DNA from: Owenia fusiformis
Lineage: Eukaryota > Annelida > Polychaeta > Sabellida > Oweniidae
Length of the DNA stretch: 64,000 nt
Reading direction: 5' to 3'
NCBI GenBank assembly: GCA_903813345.2
Contig: CAIIXF020000001.1
Coordinates: 4,338,001-4,402,000, forward strand
Part shown: one piece after another, positions 53,001 through 62,670 of the stretch
Position numbering within the stretch: position 1 is the first letter of the stretch
How the letters are laid out: each line of letters begins with the position of its first letter
Notes under the pieces: model-generated
Database searches by the model: none
What the model was told of the DNA's origin: nothing
The model's input: only the letters and a program-made list of their open reading frames with translations
Position numbers and translations under genes: made by a program

Positions 53001-56000
53001 TGCTGGTGTTATAGACTCAATGTATCATAAATGTTTGACAAACACAGAAGGAAAGGTATGTTATCAGGAGCATTTGATAGTTTTTTTAGTGATGTATGAG
53101 TAAATTAGTGGATAACTTATGGTATAATGAACAGTTTATCATTCTCATATAATAGCTTTTGGGCTGATATAAAGATGGCAGCAGATGTAGAATTTTATAT
53201 TCTCATCTGGAAATATGTACGCTGCGTGCGTAATTAAATATGTGCATGTCATTGGTCAATTCCGGACTCAACGATGACGTCAGAATGAATGACCATATAT
53301 AGAACGTCGGTCAAATTTGGCCGACGAACACTGATTGGCGCGTTGAGTTCACAGGTTTATTTTAGTTTGAAAGAGTGAAGACGAAGCTCTCTTTTAAGAA
53401 GTGAAGTCAAACGAATACAAAGGGTAGGAAATATGAGAAGATTGTTAAATAGATTGATCGCAGTGCCATCTTTATTAAAAATGTCCATCGGCCTTTAGCC
53501 TATGTCTGTAGTTTGATCATGCTTGCTCTAAGGCTGTTCATTATGTGGTAGTCAAATTGTAAAACAAAAAGCCAGTGAATAGTAAATATTGATATGTATT
53601 TTGTTTTCAAAAGAATGGTCTTGCATCAAGCCCCTGTACACCCCTATTCATTCTCTAAATCTATCACAGGCTATATAGATTTAAAAATAGTGGATTACTT
53701 GGTGGTGAATGAAAGACTACATGTACATAATAATTACACGAAATTGACAAAGGAAAAACTGATTTCTTGAAGTTTTTCTTAAACCATTGATGCTATTGTT
53801 ATTCTTATTATTTTGTTTCAGGTAGCAGACTACATCCCACAACTTTCAAGATTTGACCCAGGATTATGGGGAGTGTCAGTGTGTACAATAGATGGACAGA
53901 GGTAGGATGTTATGGTATTTAATTTTTGCTAAAAGAGAGTATGAATATGTCAAAAAGTAAAAATGATGGAAAAGACGTACATCGTACATGATTTTATGGA
54001 AAACTAATTTATTTGACCTCTACATTATTATTTCATTGCTGAATGAGTATGCAGGGATGTGATTAAATGCACCTGTACTTCAAGAGATTTTTCCTCTTGT
54101 ATTAAGCAAAAGCGTAGAGCTTTATGTTTGAATTCCTCCACTGTTTAGACAAGGGCTTATATAATAGCCGGGCTTAGAATGACAGTGCAGCCAGTATGAG
54201 AGAATTTATTGAATTCTACCACCGCTGCCATCTTTATATCAGCCTAAAACTTATTCTATTTATATTCCAGGGTCTCATATGGGGATACAGATATGAACTT
54301 TTGTCTTCAGTCTTGCAGCAAACCACTCATGTATGCTCTGGCATTGAATGAGTTGGGCTCTGATATTGTGCACCAATATGTCGGCCAGGAACCCAGTGGA
54401 AGGCCATTTAATGAAATCTCACTCAACTCTAATGGTAAGGCTGCAAGGAATTATGCTTAAAAGTATTTTGAAGAAATGAAGAGATATTTGTAGAGAAAAC
54501 TTGAATAAAATAAAGAAAGAAATTGTTACAGTTGCACTCCTTGTCGTGTCTTATATTAGTCTTTTGAAATATTACTTGACATTGTGGTGTTCATAAGAAG
54601 CAGAATACATGTATTTCCTATTTATTTTAGAATCTCGGGGGTCCTGTACTTGCATTTCTAGACCCTCCTATACCTTATAAATTTGCATTTAAAATTACTT
54701 TATGTTTTGTTTTTTTGGTGGCTCCTTTATCATCTGTTTTGGAGGCTTTTGCACATTTTTTAAAAGATCTCCCAAATGTTAGTGTATAACTAAAGTGGTC
54801 ATAGTTGATAGTGGAATATCACATTTGTCACATTCTAAGGGTTTGGAATCCCGCTTCTCATCAATATGGACATGTGTTTAAAAATTATTTTAAAATGTTT
54901 TGCTACATTTTCAGACAAGCCCCACAATCCATTGATTAACTCTGGAGCAGTTGTCATCACGTCCTTACTGAAGAATAACCTGAGTCTACCAGACAGGTTT
55001 GATTATGTGAGTAAAAAGTCAGAATTATTGAGATTTATGCATGTCACTAATTAGTTATACTAGTCACCACAACTAAAAACACATATTTTCTATCACTATC
55101 TTTATATATATATATATCAATCCTGGGTAGGCTGGTTTGTAATACGATTTTATCAATCATATCTGTACTCTGAGACTATGAGAATATAGTGTTTATATAT
55201 TATAGTGTTTATATATTATATTCATCTCTGCTCTGTAACCACATACAAATGACCATAATGATTTTGCCTTAAAGGTGCAGACTCAGTTCAAAAGAATTGC
55301 AGGGGGAGAGTTTCTAGGATTCAGCAATGCCACGTGAGTTTTTTTATTTTACGTCCATGTTTAGATACACAATAATGAAATACAGTTATCCAAGAAGATA
55401 ACTGCATGACATTTTACCTTTTCTAATTTCATCAAAATTTAATCTTTGACACTTTGTATATTTCACATTAGACTAATATGTCATGAAAAGAAATATATAT
55501 ATACATGTAGTTGTGTTGACACATTATTTCATTAACTTCATTGTTTTTTTATCAGTATCATCTCTAACTGGAGATTTTTACAAGTATATGCCCTTGACCT
55601 TTTAACACAGGAAATGTATGGCACTTGCAAATTGTAAATTATTCTTAGTCCATTGACAAACCAAGTACAGTAAAACCTGTGTAACGGAAAACCTTTAGTA
55701 AATGAATAAACACAAGCAGCACATGTGTCTCGAACTCGCAACCTCGTGGTTACGGCGCCCAATCGCCTAGCTCGAACGTGCCGGCAATCAAGCCCTCTCG
55801 GCCAACTCGTCAACCCAAACATATTTGTGAGTTGACTTTCCACAGTCCCTTGACCTGTTGAGTTAATTTTGATGAAACCTCTATGAGTTGAATGGAACAC
55901 TTTTTTAGAAGGAACCAAAGGTGTTCCACTTAAACAGGTTTTAATGTACACATATTGTTTTGCTTATATACATTTAAAAGATACAAATAAAATCTCTGGA

Positions 56001-59000
56001 TGAACCTGACTAGAATGATCTGAAACATCTGGATCTAGAATTTTTCCAAATTTACCAAATTTTACTGACCATTAAATAATATGTGAGGTTGACTTAATGT
56101 TTCAGATTCCTATCAGAAAGACAAACTGCCGACCGTAACTTCTCCCTGGGTTATTATATGAAGGAAAAGAAGGTCTTCCCCGCCTCAACCAATCTCATGG
56201 AAACATTGGATTTCTACTTCCAGGTAAACATTGAGAACGAACAAAGGAAATAAAACCCCTATAAATAATTTGAACCACATTAAACCATAATGAAACATAA
56301 ACTATTTACCATGAACTACATGATTTTCAAAAAAATCTAGACATGCCATGTTTCCAAATCTGAAAACAAAAATAAGTAATAGTAACAAAAATGAACAGTG
56401 GGTGTTATTAGTGAAGGTGAAGGTATCTCTTAATTATGGAATAACTAGATATTAGTTAATATGTTGTGTTAATCAAGGCTCAGTCTTAGTAACCTCAACA
56501 AGAAATCTTCAGCACTTGTAGCTTTTGTAAACTACCCCCATTGTGACTTTTTATGTTTGAAAAAATTAAGTTTAGTTGAAATTGAACTAGAGTATGTGAT
56601 GTTACGATTGCCTGTTTAATTTCAGCTCTGTTCCATTGAAGCTAATTGTGAATCTGCTAGTGTCATGGCAGCAACACTTGCCAATGGAGGAATATGCCCA
56701 ATCACAGGGGATAAGATTTTAAATCCCCAGAGTGTACGCAATACTTTGTCCCTAATGCATTCCTGTGGCATGTATGACTATTCGGGACAGTTTGCCTTCA
56801 AGGTTAGTTCAAAATAATGTGTTGCAATGTGAATTTCTCTCAGTTTGAGCCTCTCTATTATCAGATTATTGTTTCAATCAAACATCAGTTACTAGGAATT
56901 AGTATTACCAAATATGTGTACTATCCAGTTTTCAGAATTCTTGTCAAACCAAATTGTTTTTGAAACAACATGCACAGTGTAAGTACTGCCTCTGCTATAT
57001 CACAATTTATGACTTTAATTGTTATTATAGGTAGGCCTCCCAGGCAAGTCTGGTGTATCAGGGGCTATATTGCTTGTTGTACCAAATGTGATGGGAATAT
57101 GTGTATGGTCACCTCCCCTGGATGCAACGGGGAACAGCTGTAGAGGCATTCAGTTCTGTGATGTAAGCAACACTATGTATCTTATCCTTTGTAATCTTTT
57201 TCATTTGTCTTTAAGAGTTTGTTTCATTAGTAATATGTAAAATTACTCTGTATAAAAGTATAAAAATAAAAAATGTATACAGTATAAGGAAATTTCCAAC
57301 CAATTTTCTCCAAATATTTTTTAAAATGTGTAGAAATAATCTCTTCCGACTTATTTTACTATATTGAGCATTGTCTGTTGTAGTAATATGTCAAAAAATT
57401 GGTAAAAATGAAAAATTCTCTAGTTTCAAACGAATTAAAGAGCCTGGGATTCCTCATTTCTAAGGGCAATATAATGAAATATTGGACCGAGGGCCGAAGG
57501 CCCAAGGTCCAATATTTTACTATATTGCTCGCAGAAATGACGTAATTAGTATTATTACCACCGTTAACGACCAGGGCTGAAATAGCAAGAAAATCTTACG
57601 CACTGAACGATATCTAATTTCCCGGAAAAAATTGCTGGTCCAGAATATATTCTAGACCGGTCCATATGGACCACCACTATGACGTCACACATTTCTCAGG
57701 TCGATATAGTAAAATGAATGCCTTCTAAACTAGCACTAAAACCCCTAGAACTGGCCTGACAAGGTGGTAATAATAGAACTTGAATGGAAACTGACATGGA
57801 ATGGAAACCCCAAATGACATCATTAATGACCGCTTCATTTCTGGCATATTAACTAATGTCATAGCTTCTTATTTCAAATCAAGATAAAGAAAGGTGTATA
57901 GAATATGCCTACATCAATGAAAACATCACATCGAAGTGTAGTATTTTGAAACTAGCCGGTGAAAATTAGAACAAACCAAGGGGAATATAGCTGAAATTAG
58001 GTCAATGGAAAAACAATTTGGAGGGGGGCAGTAATCCATCGGGTCATGAAATATTACACATTCTCATACAGTTACCTAAACAATGTGTAGCCTTACCTTC
58101 CAAAATATTACGCTTATTTCATATTTGTCTTCAGGAACTTGTGCAGCAGTTCAATTTTCATAACTATGACAACCTAAAGCATAGTGACAAGAAGGATGAC
58201 CCGAGGAAGAGGAAAACAGAACTCCAGGCACAGAAAATTGTGAATCTCATATTTAGTGCATGTAATGGGGATATAACAGCTCTAAGGAGGTATGTACTGT
58301 TTGTGATTACTGTCTTACTGTCTTATTGAGATATAAGTAAAGGTTAATATATAATAAGAAACAATGATGGATTTGCAGTGACATATTTTACATATCTTGC
58401 CCTTATGCTTCCCTGTTGCATGCATTTACATTTGTACTTAATATGTTGTTCAGCTTAGCCTATAATGCCAGTAAGGCGATTGGCAAGCTATATTTATATG
58501 ATGAAATAAATTGTTAATCTATAAAAAATGATGGATTATGACAAAAAACAACAGACAGCGTAATTTTAAATGGGAAGTAAAATTTGAAAAGTAAACTATT
58601 GAAATATGTTTTATTATGTTAAGATGTTAAGAATAAAATTGAAATCTATAACATTTAGGTTCGCTCTCGCTGGGTATGACATGGAGCAGTCTGACTATGA
58701 TGGCCGTACAGCGCTACATCTAGCCGCAGCTGAGGGACACAATGAGATTGTGAAGTTTCTCATTGAAAGATGCAATGTAAATCCTCAGCCTACAGACAGG
58801 TGAATCATTCAACTTAATCATAAGTTAAAGTGAAACAGAACAGCAAGTATACTATACACAACTATTATAATTGGCACCATGGTTCATCATAATGTTGCAG
58901 AATGTTTCCCACATTCTCTCACATTTCATCGGGGAATCCATCATCAACTGTGCTTGGTTCCTCTATTCAGGATCTTTCCTTCACCAGTGACTGATTGGTT

Positions 59001-59325
59001 AGAATGAGTTGATTGAATTTCAAACACATACAATAAATTAGCCTCCTGTAAGCAACCTCTTTGAATTAATTGTGTAAATTATTAGTTAACTGGAAACTGA
59101 TAATGTTTTCGCAAAACTGGTCATTTCAATATTGTTATTCTTTTATTTTACAAAACTTTTGGAATAAAACTCGTTGAATGGAAATAATTAAATCCACATT
59201 TTTTGAGTCTTGTTAATTTCTGTATTTTATGTTTCAGATGGGGTTTCACTCCATTGGACGATGCCAAGAGATTCAACCACCAGTATGTCATAGACACTCT
59301 AAACCATTTTAGTATGAAACCATGA
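46731..59325 (+). CDS. GLS: glutaminase, kidney-type, mitochondrial (GLS)
   Basis: It hydrolyses glutamine to glutamate and ammonia in mitochondria. Fourteen coding exons join to 1839 nt (612 residues; human KGA has 669). The first 30 residues are basic and hydroxylated with few acids, as in a mitochondrial presequence, but this part is not conserved. After an EF-hand-like helical region (about 92-205) comes the serine-dependent beta-lactamase-like glutaminase domain. It has Tyr215 (VADYIPQL), the nucleophile in SCSK (Ser252, Lys255), [17 protein letters not shown] (359-364), CGMYDYSGQ (Tyr432) and GKSGVSG (Val450). Ankyrin repeats follow (about 540-600, [14 protein letters not shown]). All catalytic positions known from human GLS are present. 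It lacks the long KGA tail after the ankyrins. One gene serves; no alternative short C-terminal exon was recognised. Confidence 0.96.
47003..47700 (+). other. GLS: GLS intron 1
   Basis: Non-coding; nothing recognised. Confidence 0.7.
47701..47794 (+). CDS. GLS: GLS exon 2
   Basis: Acceptor ttcttttag, donor gtaagt. Encodes [20 protein letters not shown] and then [11 protein letters not shown], the first EF-hand-like segment (LLFYTIAEGQERIPVHKFI in human). Confidence 0.9.
47795..51243 (+). other. GLS: GLS intron 2
   Basis: Mostly unique AT-rich sequence. A tRNA-like patch lies at 50806-50870. A short G run lies near 48760. Nothing else is recognised. Confidence 0.6.
50806..50870 (+). repeat. 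degraded tRNA-Arg-like sequence
   Basis: CAGTGGCGCAATGGATATCA and then cattggcttc closely follow the 5' half of animal tRNA-Arg(TCT); ggttcaatta is a decayed box B. A tRNA pseudogene or SINE head is likely. Confidence 0.5.
51244..51380 (+). CDS. GLS: GLS exon 3
   Basis: Acceptor tatttggcag, donor gtgagt. Encodes [20 protein letters not shown] and then FSNVQHS...LLLDIETFK, matching ALKSTGLRTSDPRLKECM of human GLS. Confidence 0.95.
51381..52925 (+). other. GLS: GLS intron 3
   Basis: At 52041-52070 there is a mariner-type terminal word (gagggttgtcccataagtct) with no clear partner end. Otherwise nothing is recognised. Confidence 0.55.
52926..53055 (+). CDS. GLS: GLS exon 4
   Basis: Acceptor ctttttcag, donor gtatgt. 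Encodes [20 protein letters not shown] and then [20 protein letters not shown], matching IVLLTQAFRRKFVIPDF of human GLS. Confidence 0.95.
53158..54252. repeat. inverted repeats flanking GLS exon 5
   Basis: ttttgggctgatataaagat (with ggcagc following) at 53157-53182 is inverted at about 54227-54254 (gctgccatctttatatcagc). They may be the ends of a 1.1-kb element containing the exon or two separate MITE copies. A third copy of the word lies near 8186. Confidence 0.5.
53822..53901 (+). CDS. GLS: GLS exon 5
   Basis: Acceptor ttgtttcag, donor gtagga. Encodes [20 protein letters not shown] and then CTIDGQ. Tyr in VADYIPQL corresponds to the active-site Tyr249 of human GLS. Confidence 0.97.
53902..54270 (+). 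other. GLS: GLS intron 5
   Basis: Non-coding; contains the right-hand member of the inverted repeat that flanks exon 5. Confidence 0.6.
54271..54434 (+). CDS. GLS: GLS exon 6 (SxxK nucleophile)
   Basis: Acceptor tatattccag, donor gtaagg. Encodes [20 protein letters not shown] and then [38 protein letters not shown] is the SxxK catalytic motif (Ser286/Lys289 in human). The loop PFNEISLN replaces RFNKLFLN of human GLS. Confidence 0.97.
54435..54914 (+). other. GLS: GLS intron 6
   Basis: Non-coding; nothing recognised. Confidence 0.7.
54915..55006 (+). CDS. GLS: GLS exon 7
   Basis: Acceptor cattttcag, donor gtgagt. Encodes [20 protein letters not shown] and then [10 protein letters not shown]. 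DKPHNPxxNxGA is invariant in glutaminases. Confidence 0.97.
55275..55333 (+). CDS. GLS: GLS exon 8
   Basis: Acceptor gccttaaag, donor gtgagt. Encodes [19 protein letters not shown] and a split Thr codon. An in-frame alternative acceptor 6 nt downstream (gtgcag) exists; the chosen one preserves the spacing of human DYVMQFLNKMAG. Confidence 0.9.
55334..56105 (+). other. GLS: GLS intron 8
   Basis: Contains the MITE with a tRNA-like core at 55667-55949; otherwise non-coding. Confidence 0.6.
55667..55949. mobile_element. MITE with tRNA-like core
   Basis: acagtaaaacctgtgtaac at the left is mirrored by cttaaacaggttttaatgt at the right. Related blocks lie at 1365-1450 and 24222-24300. The core at 55715-55800 read on the minus strand has tRNA-like words (gctaggcgattgggcgc and gagttcgagac), so the element is a SINE-MITE composite. 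Confidence 0.55.
56106..56223 (+). CDS. GLS: GLS exon 9
   Basis: Acceptor taatgtttcag, donor gtaaac. Encodes [20 protein letters not shown] and then [19 protein letters not shown]. The Tyr pair in GYYMKEK includes the residue equivalent to human Tyr414. Confidence 0.97.
56224..56625 (+). other. GLS: GLS intron 9
   Basis: Non-coding; nothing recognised. Confidence 0.7.
56626..56802 (+). CDS. GLS: GLS exon 10
   Basis: Acceptor taatttcag, donor gttagt. Encodes [20 protein letters not shown], then [20 protein letters not shown] and [19 protein letters not shown], nearly identical to vertebrate GLS. Tyr in GMYDYSG equals human Tyr466. Confidence 0.98.
57031..57162 (+). CDS. GLS: GLS exon 11
   Basis: Acceptor gttattatag, donor gtaagc. 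Encodes [20 protein letters not shown] and then [20 protein letters not shown]. The Val in KSGVSG corresponds to human Val484 in the active site. Confidence 0.97.
57163..58134 (+). other. GLS: GLS intron 11
   Basis: Holds the hairpin at 57454-57540 and a wider inverted pair (tattattaccacc near 57548 and ggtggtaataata near 57764). No coding sequence is seen. Confidence 0.6.
57454..57540. repeat. hairpin with 'cgagggccg' apex
   Basis: tcatttctaagggcaatata mirrors tatattgctcgcagaaatga. The apex ggaccgagggccgaaggccc is close to that of the hairpin at 38766-38910. Confidence 0.75.
58135..58289 (+). CDS. GLS: GLS exon 12
   Basis: Acceptor tgtcttcag, donor gtatgt. Encodes [20 protein letters not shown], then DDPRKRK...[10 protein letters not shown] and [18 protein letters not shown] is the conserved end of the catalytic domain; the rest leads into the ankyrin repeats. 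Confidence 0.96.
58290..58658 (+). other. GLS: GLS intron 12
   Basis: Non-coding; nothing recognised. Confidence 0.7.
58659..58799 (+). CDS. GLS: GLS exon 13 (ankyrin)
   Basis: Acceptor aacatttag, donor gtgaat. Encodes [20 protein letters not shown] and then [20 protein letters not shown], a canonical ankyrin repeat matching human KGA. Confidence 0.97.
58800..59237 (+). other. GLS: GLS intron 13
   Basis: Non-coding; nothing recognised. Confidence 0.7.
59238..59325 (+). CDS. GLS: GLS exon 14 (terminal)
   Basis: Acceptor atgtttcag; TGA at 59323-59325. Encodes [20 protein letters not shown] and then LNHFSMKP. The last ankyrin repeat is complete, and the protein ends soon after, without the tail of human KGA. 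Confidence 0.95.
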
Positions 59326-60842
59326 CATAAGAAAAGATGCCACTAAATACGGAGATGAGATTCAGATCTGGAGTGTACAGATTAAAAGAATATACATACC
59401 TGGTTCCTGCCCCTTGCCAGCCAGTTTTGCTCAAAAATGCAAATTTTCCCCAAATCTTACCAATCTTGAAAAAAATTGCCAAAAAATCCTTAAGGTTATG
59501 TTCCAAATTTGACTACATGTAATAACTTTTTTAAAAAGCCACGAATATTACCAGTTTTTGAAAATAATGTCATTTTTACAAAATTCCTAAAAAGTATTTT
59601 TATTTACAAAAAGTAGGTCAAACTTTTTCTGGGTGATATAAGGTTTGAGGAGCTTACATAAAACCCTTGAAATCCCTTTGGCTGTGGGACATATGTCCAT
59701 TGATATTGACAATGACAATGACATGTATGAGGAGAATGCAGGCAATGCACAACATATACATTATACAGTCATATAGCCTCACCATTCCTTCCATACAACT
59801 TGAACATACTACTTGAAAAAGAAATGAACCTTTCGCAGTTTCAAAAAAAAGCATAACAGAGAAAGGTATTATCCAAAATTATTGACACAATCAAAAATAC
59901 CAATTTCTACCTTTAATCCCTAATCAAAAAGGCTTGAGTGTTAACATTTACAAATAATGCAAGATACAGCAGTTAAGGAGCTTTGCTGAAAGAGGGATTT
60001 TGTTCCTGTTTTATTTATGGCTAATCAAAGTGATGAGGGTCCAAATGGAAAATGTACATATGTACAAATTACATGTAAATCCAGGGCAGCTTCTTGAAGA
60101 ATAGTAACATTGCTTGAAAATAATAGAAATCAATCTTACACCATAGTAATTTTAAGTATAGACCACTTGTGGCTGGGATTATAAATATTAGACATGTGTA
60201 CAGTATGTGTAGCATGTTTTGGACAAACCTGTTTAATGCACAAATGATTGTACAAATTGTTTAAAGCGAAACCTGTATCAATCTTATTTTAACTGAATTA
60301 ACATTATTTTCATTGTATTGTTGATATAGCAATCAAAGAACAATACAGCATATTGTGTTTTTAATGAATTACTTAGAGAACTGATATTTATGCACAACAG
60401 GGTGGTACAGAAATTAACTCATGAATCAAATGTCCCTAGTTCAAATCTCTTATTTGGTAAAAAAATTTGGCAAAGGGACATGAACTTGTTGCTGTTTTTT
60501 TGCATTGAACTCTACATTTCATCTTTAAAGACTACAATCAAGAAAGTCTCTCTATTCTTGCCAAAGTAATTCCAAAAATTGAATGATCACATTTTTGTGT
60601 CACCCTGTAATTTTTTAATTAGTAGTGTACATTAGACCATTTAACTGAAAAACAAATAATACTTATACATATATACATAAGAACTATCAGAATAGTTTTA
60701 TATGACTTTTCATCATAAAAATGAGTATTGAACTTAGTTTTGCACAACATTGCTAGATTTTATTGCAGTGGCCAACCAAAAACTATTTTTTTTATGAATT
60801 GCAGCACATTGTCTCTTGGTCTCTTGTGAACTGTCTCAAAAA

Positions 60843-60994
60843 CAGCATATGAAGTACTATATATATTAGTACAAATATTTATTAAATCACACAGGATTTG
60901 AAGAACTGTATATATGTACAAATATTTAAAGCACACAGGATATGAAGTACTGTATATATGTACAAGTAATGAAATTATACAGCATATGAAGTAC
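60843..60994 (+). repeat. tandem repeat of 45-bp units
   Basis: About 3.3 units start with cagcatatgaagtact and continue with tatatatgtacaaatattt. Confidence 0.75.
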
Positions 60995-61118
60995 TTTTTA
61001 TTGTTTTGAGTATTACTATTATAAGTACATGTACTCAGCGTATACGTACTGTTCATGAAAGCAACTCAAAGTACTCATTAAACAAAATACTACACCCCCA
61101 ATCCACACTGTAAAATCA

Positions 61119-61290
61119 TGGTACCGTACGGTACATTTAGAGTATGGTACCATATGGTACTGTTGGAGTACAGTGCCGTACAGTGTTCACGGTACCGTAC
61201 GGTACCATTTTAGTCTATGGTACCGTATGGTACCATATTTCACGGTACCTTATAGTACCATTGCCAAAATGGTACCGTATGGTACTGTTG
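61119..61290. repeat. minisatellite of a 16-bp palindrome
   Basis: About seven copies, spaced 22-28 bp, of variants of GGTACCGTACGGTACC, itself a perfect palindrome. Some units are GGTACCATATGGTAC. It lies 1.8 kb downstream of the GLS stop codon. Confidence 0.85.
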
Positions 61291-61399
61291 CAGATTGGCT
61301 GTGTAGTCATGTGCAAGTACATAAAGGAGTTCAATCTCTAGTCCTAAAACAATCAAAAATCAGAATTATATGTAACTGTCCCATCGGTAGACTTATGTA

Positions 61400-61950
61400 G
61401 AGATTGTATTACTAATTAATACTCAGTGTGTGAAAAAGTTGTTAAAGATGTAAAACATTTAAAAGTCCCGTAAAAAGTACTCATTGTATGATAAAGTGTA
61501 TGAAGTGTTCGTGAATAAGGATTTTAATAGTTCTCAGTGTATAGTTATTCATCTTAAAGTACTTAGAGTGCTTAGTGTGTAAAATACTGTTCAGGAATAA
61601 AAGTAATCAATATAAAGTTCTGTTCATGAAGAAGTATTTGGTTCTCTGTGTGTAAAGTACTTCATTGTAAATAACTACTACAAGTATTCAGTAAAGCATT
61701 GTTCATGAAGAAGTACTTAGATAGTTACCGGTGTGTAGAATACTTCATGTGTAAGTACTTAGAGAAATAAGTGTGTAAAGTACATTATTTATTAAAACAT
61801 TTGAATTAAAATGAAAACAGAACTTGGGAGTACTTATCATGGGTCATTATGTGACATACAGTACTTGTATAAACAGTTAAATTACTCAGCGTGAGTTAAA
61901 CTTTTCATATCTTAAAATGACTCTGTGTGTACAGTACTTCAATGTTTAAA
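61400..61950 (+). repeat. degenerate 'agtactcagtgtgtaaagtact' repeats
   Basis: Loosely periodic words aagtact, agtgtgtaaagta and tgttcatgaagaagta recur through the stretch, suggesting an old decayed minisatellite. Confidence 0.5.
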
Positions 61951-62404
61951 ACTAACAAGGTCTAATTTTACAAGATACAGCATACCATACAATCCAAATT
62001 ATTCTTTGTAATCATGTATTATCGTATATTCAGGGTGATAATTTCAGACCATGTTTATATTATGTTACTGACATAATCATGCTATGAGTATCTTAACATT
62101 AAGACTCAAATACTCACCATTTGAAAATCATGTACTTATGTGTAACTCCATCCAAGACTTGCCAAATATTACATTAACCTCAGTTTTTGAAAATTGGACA
62201 AATAATATGAGGCATACTAGGTATTGCTATTAATTTGGTATTTGCCAAACACGTAGTGCTATGTGAGAGTCTTATATTCAGACAGAAAAGATATGTGCGG
62301 GCAAAATTTGATAAACAGTTAACTTTTAGATTCTGATGTTTTTATTAGGGTTTCTAGTTTCTACATGGACTGCAAATATTCCTCTTGGAGTCACAATTTT
62401 TTCA

Positions 62405-62670
62405 TATGTGATATATTCAATGTATATAACGTAGCACTTACACAATTTTAATTGTCAAGACAATACCATGTCTGTTTCAAATATTTTAATCATGTCTTAT
62501 GGAATGGGCTGCATTGTATGACTGCATTTACAAAAATGTGTTTTTCATTTTTTCCAATGTGATATATTCATTGTATATAACATAGGACTTAAACGATTTT
62601 AATTGTCAAGACAATACCTTTTTGTTTTTATTTTGTGAACATTGTATGACTGCATTTACAAAAATGTGTT
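62405..62670 (+). repeat. two-copy tandem duplication
   Basis: tgatatattcaatgtatata and the following 40 bp (62409-62467) recur at 62561-62619. gtatgactgcatttacaaaa recurs as well at a slightly different offset. Confidence 0.75.

Noticed and set aside
55538-55951. 137-residue minus-strand frame
   Set aside because: It spans the MITE with a tRNA-like core and has no protein motif.
60400-60465. tRNA gene
   Set aside because: Only a weak box B (agttcaaatct) and a poor box A; no cloverleaf.
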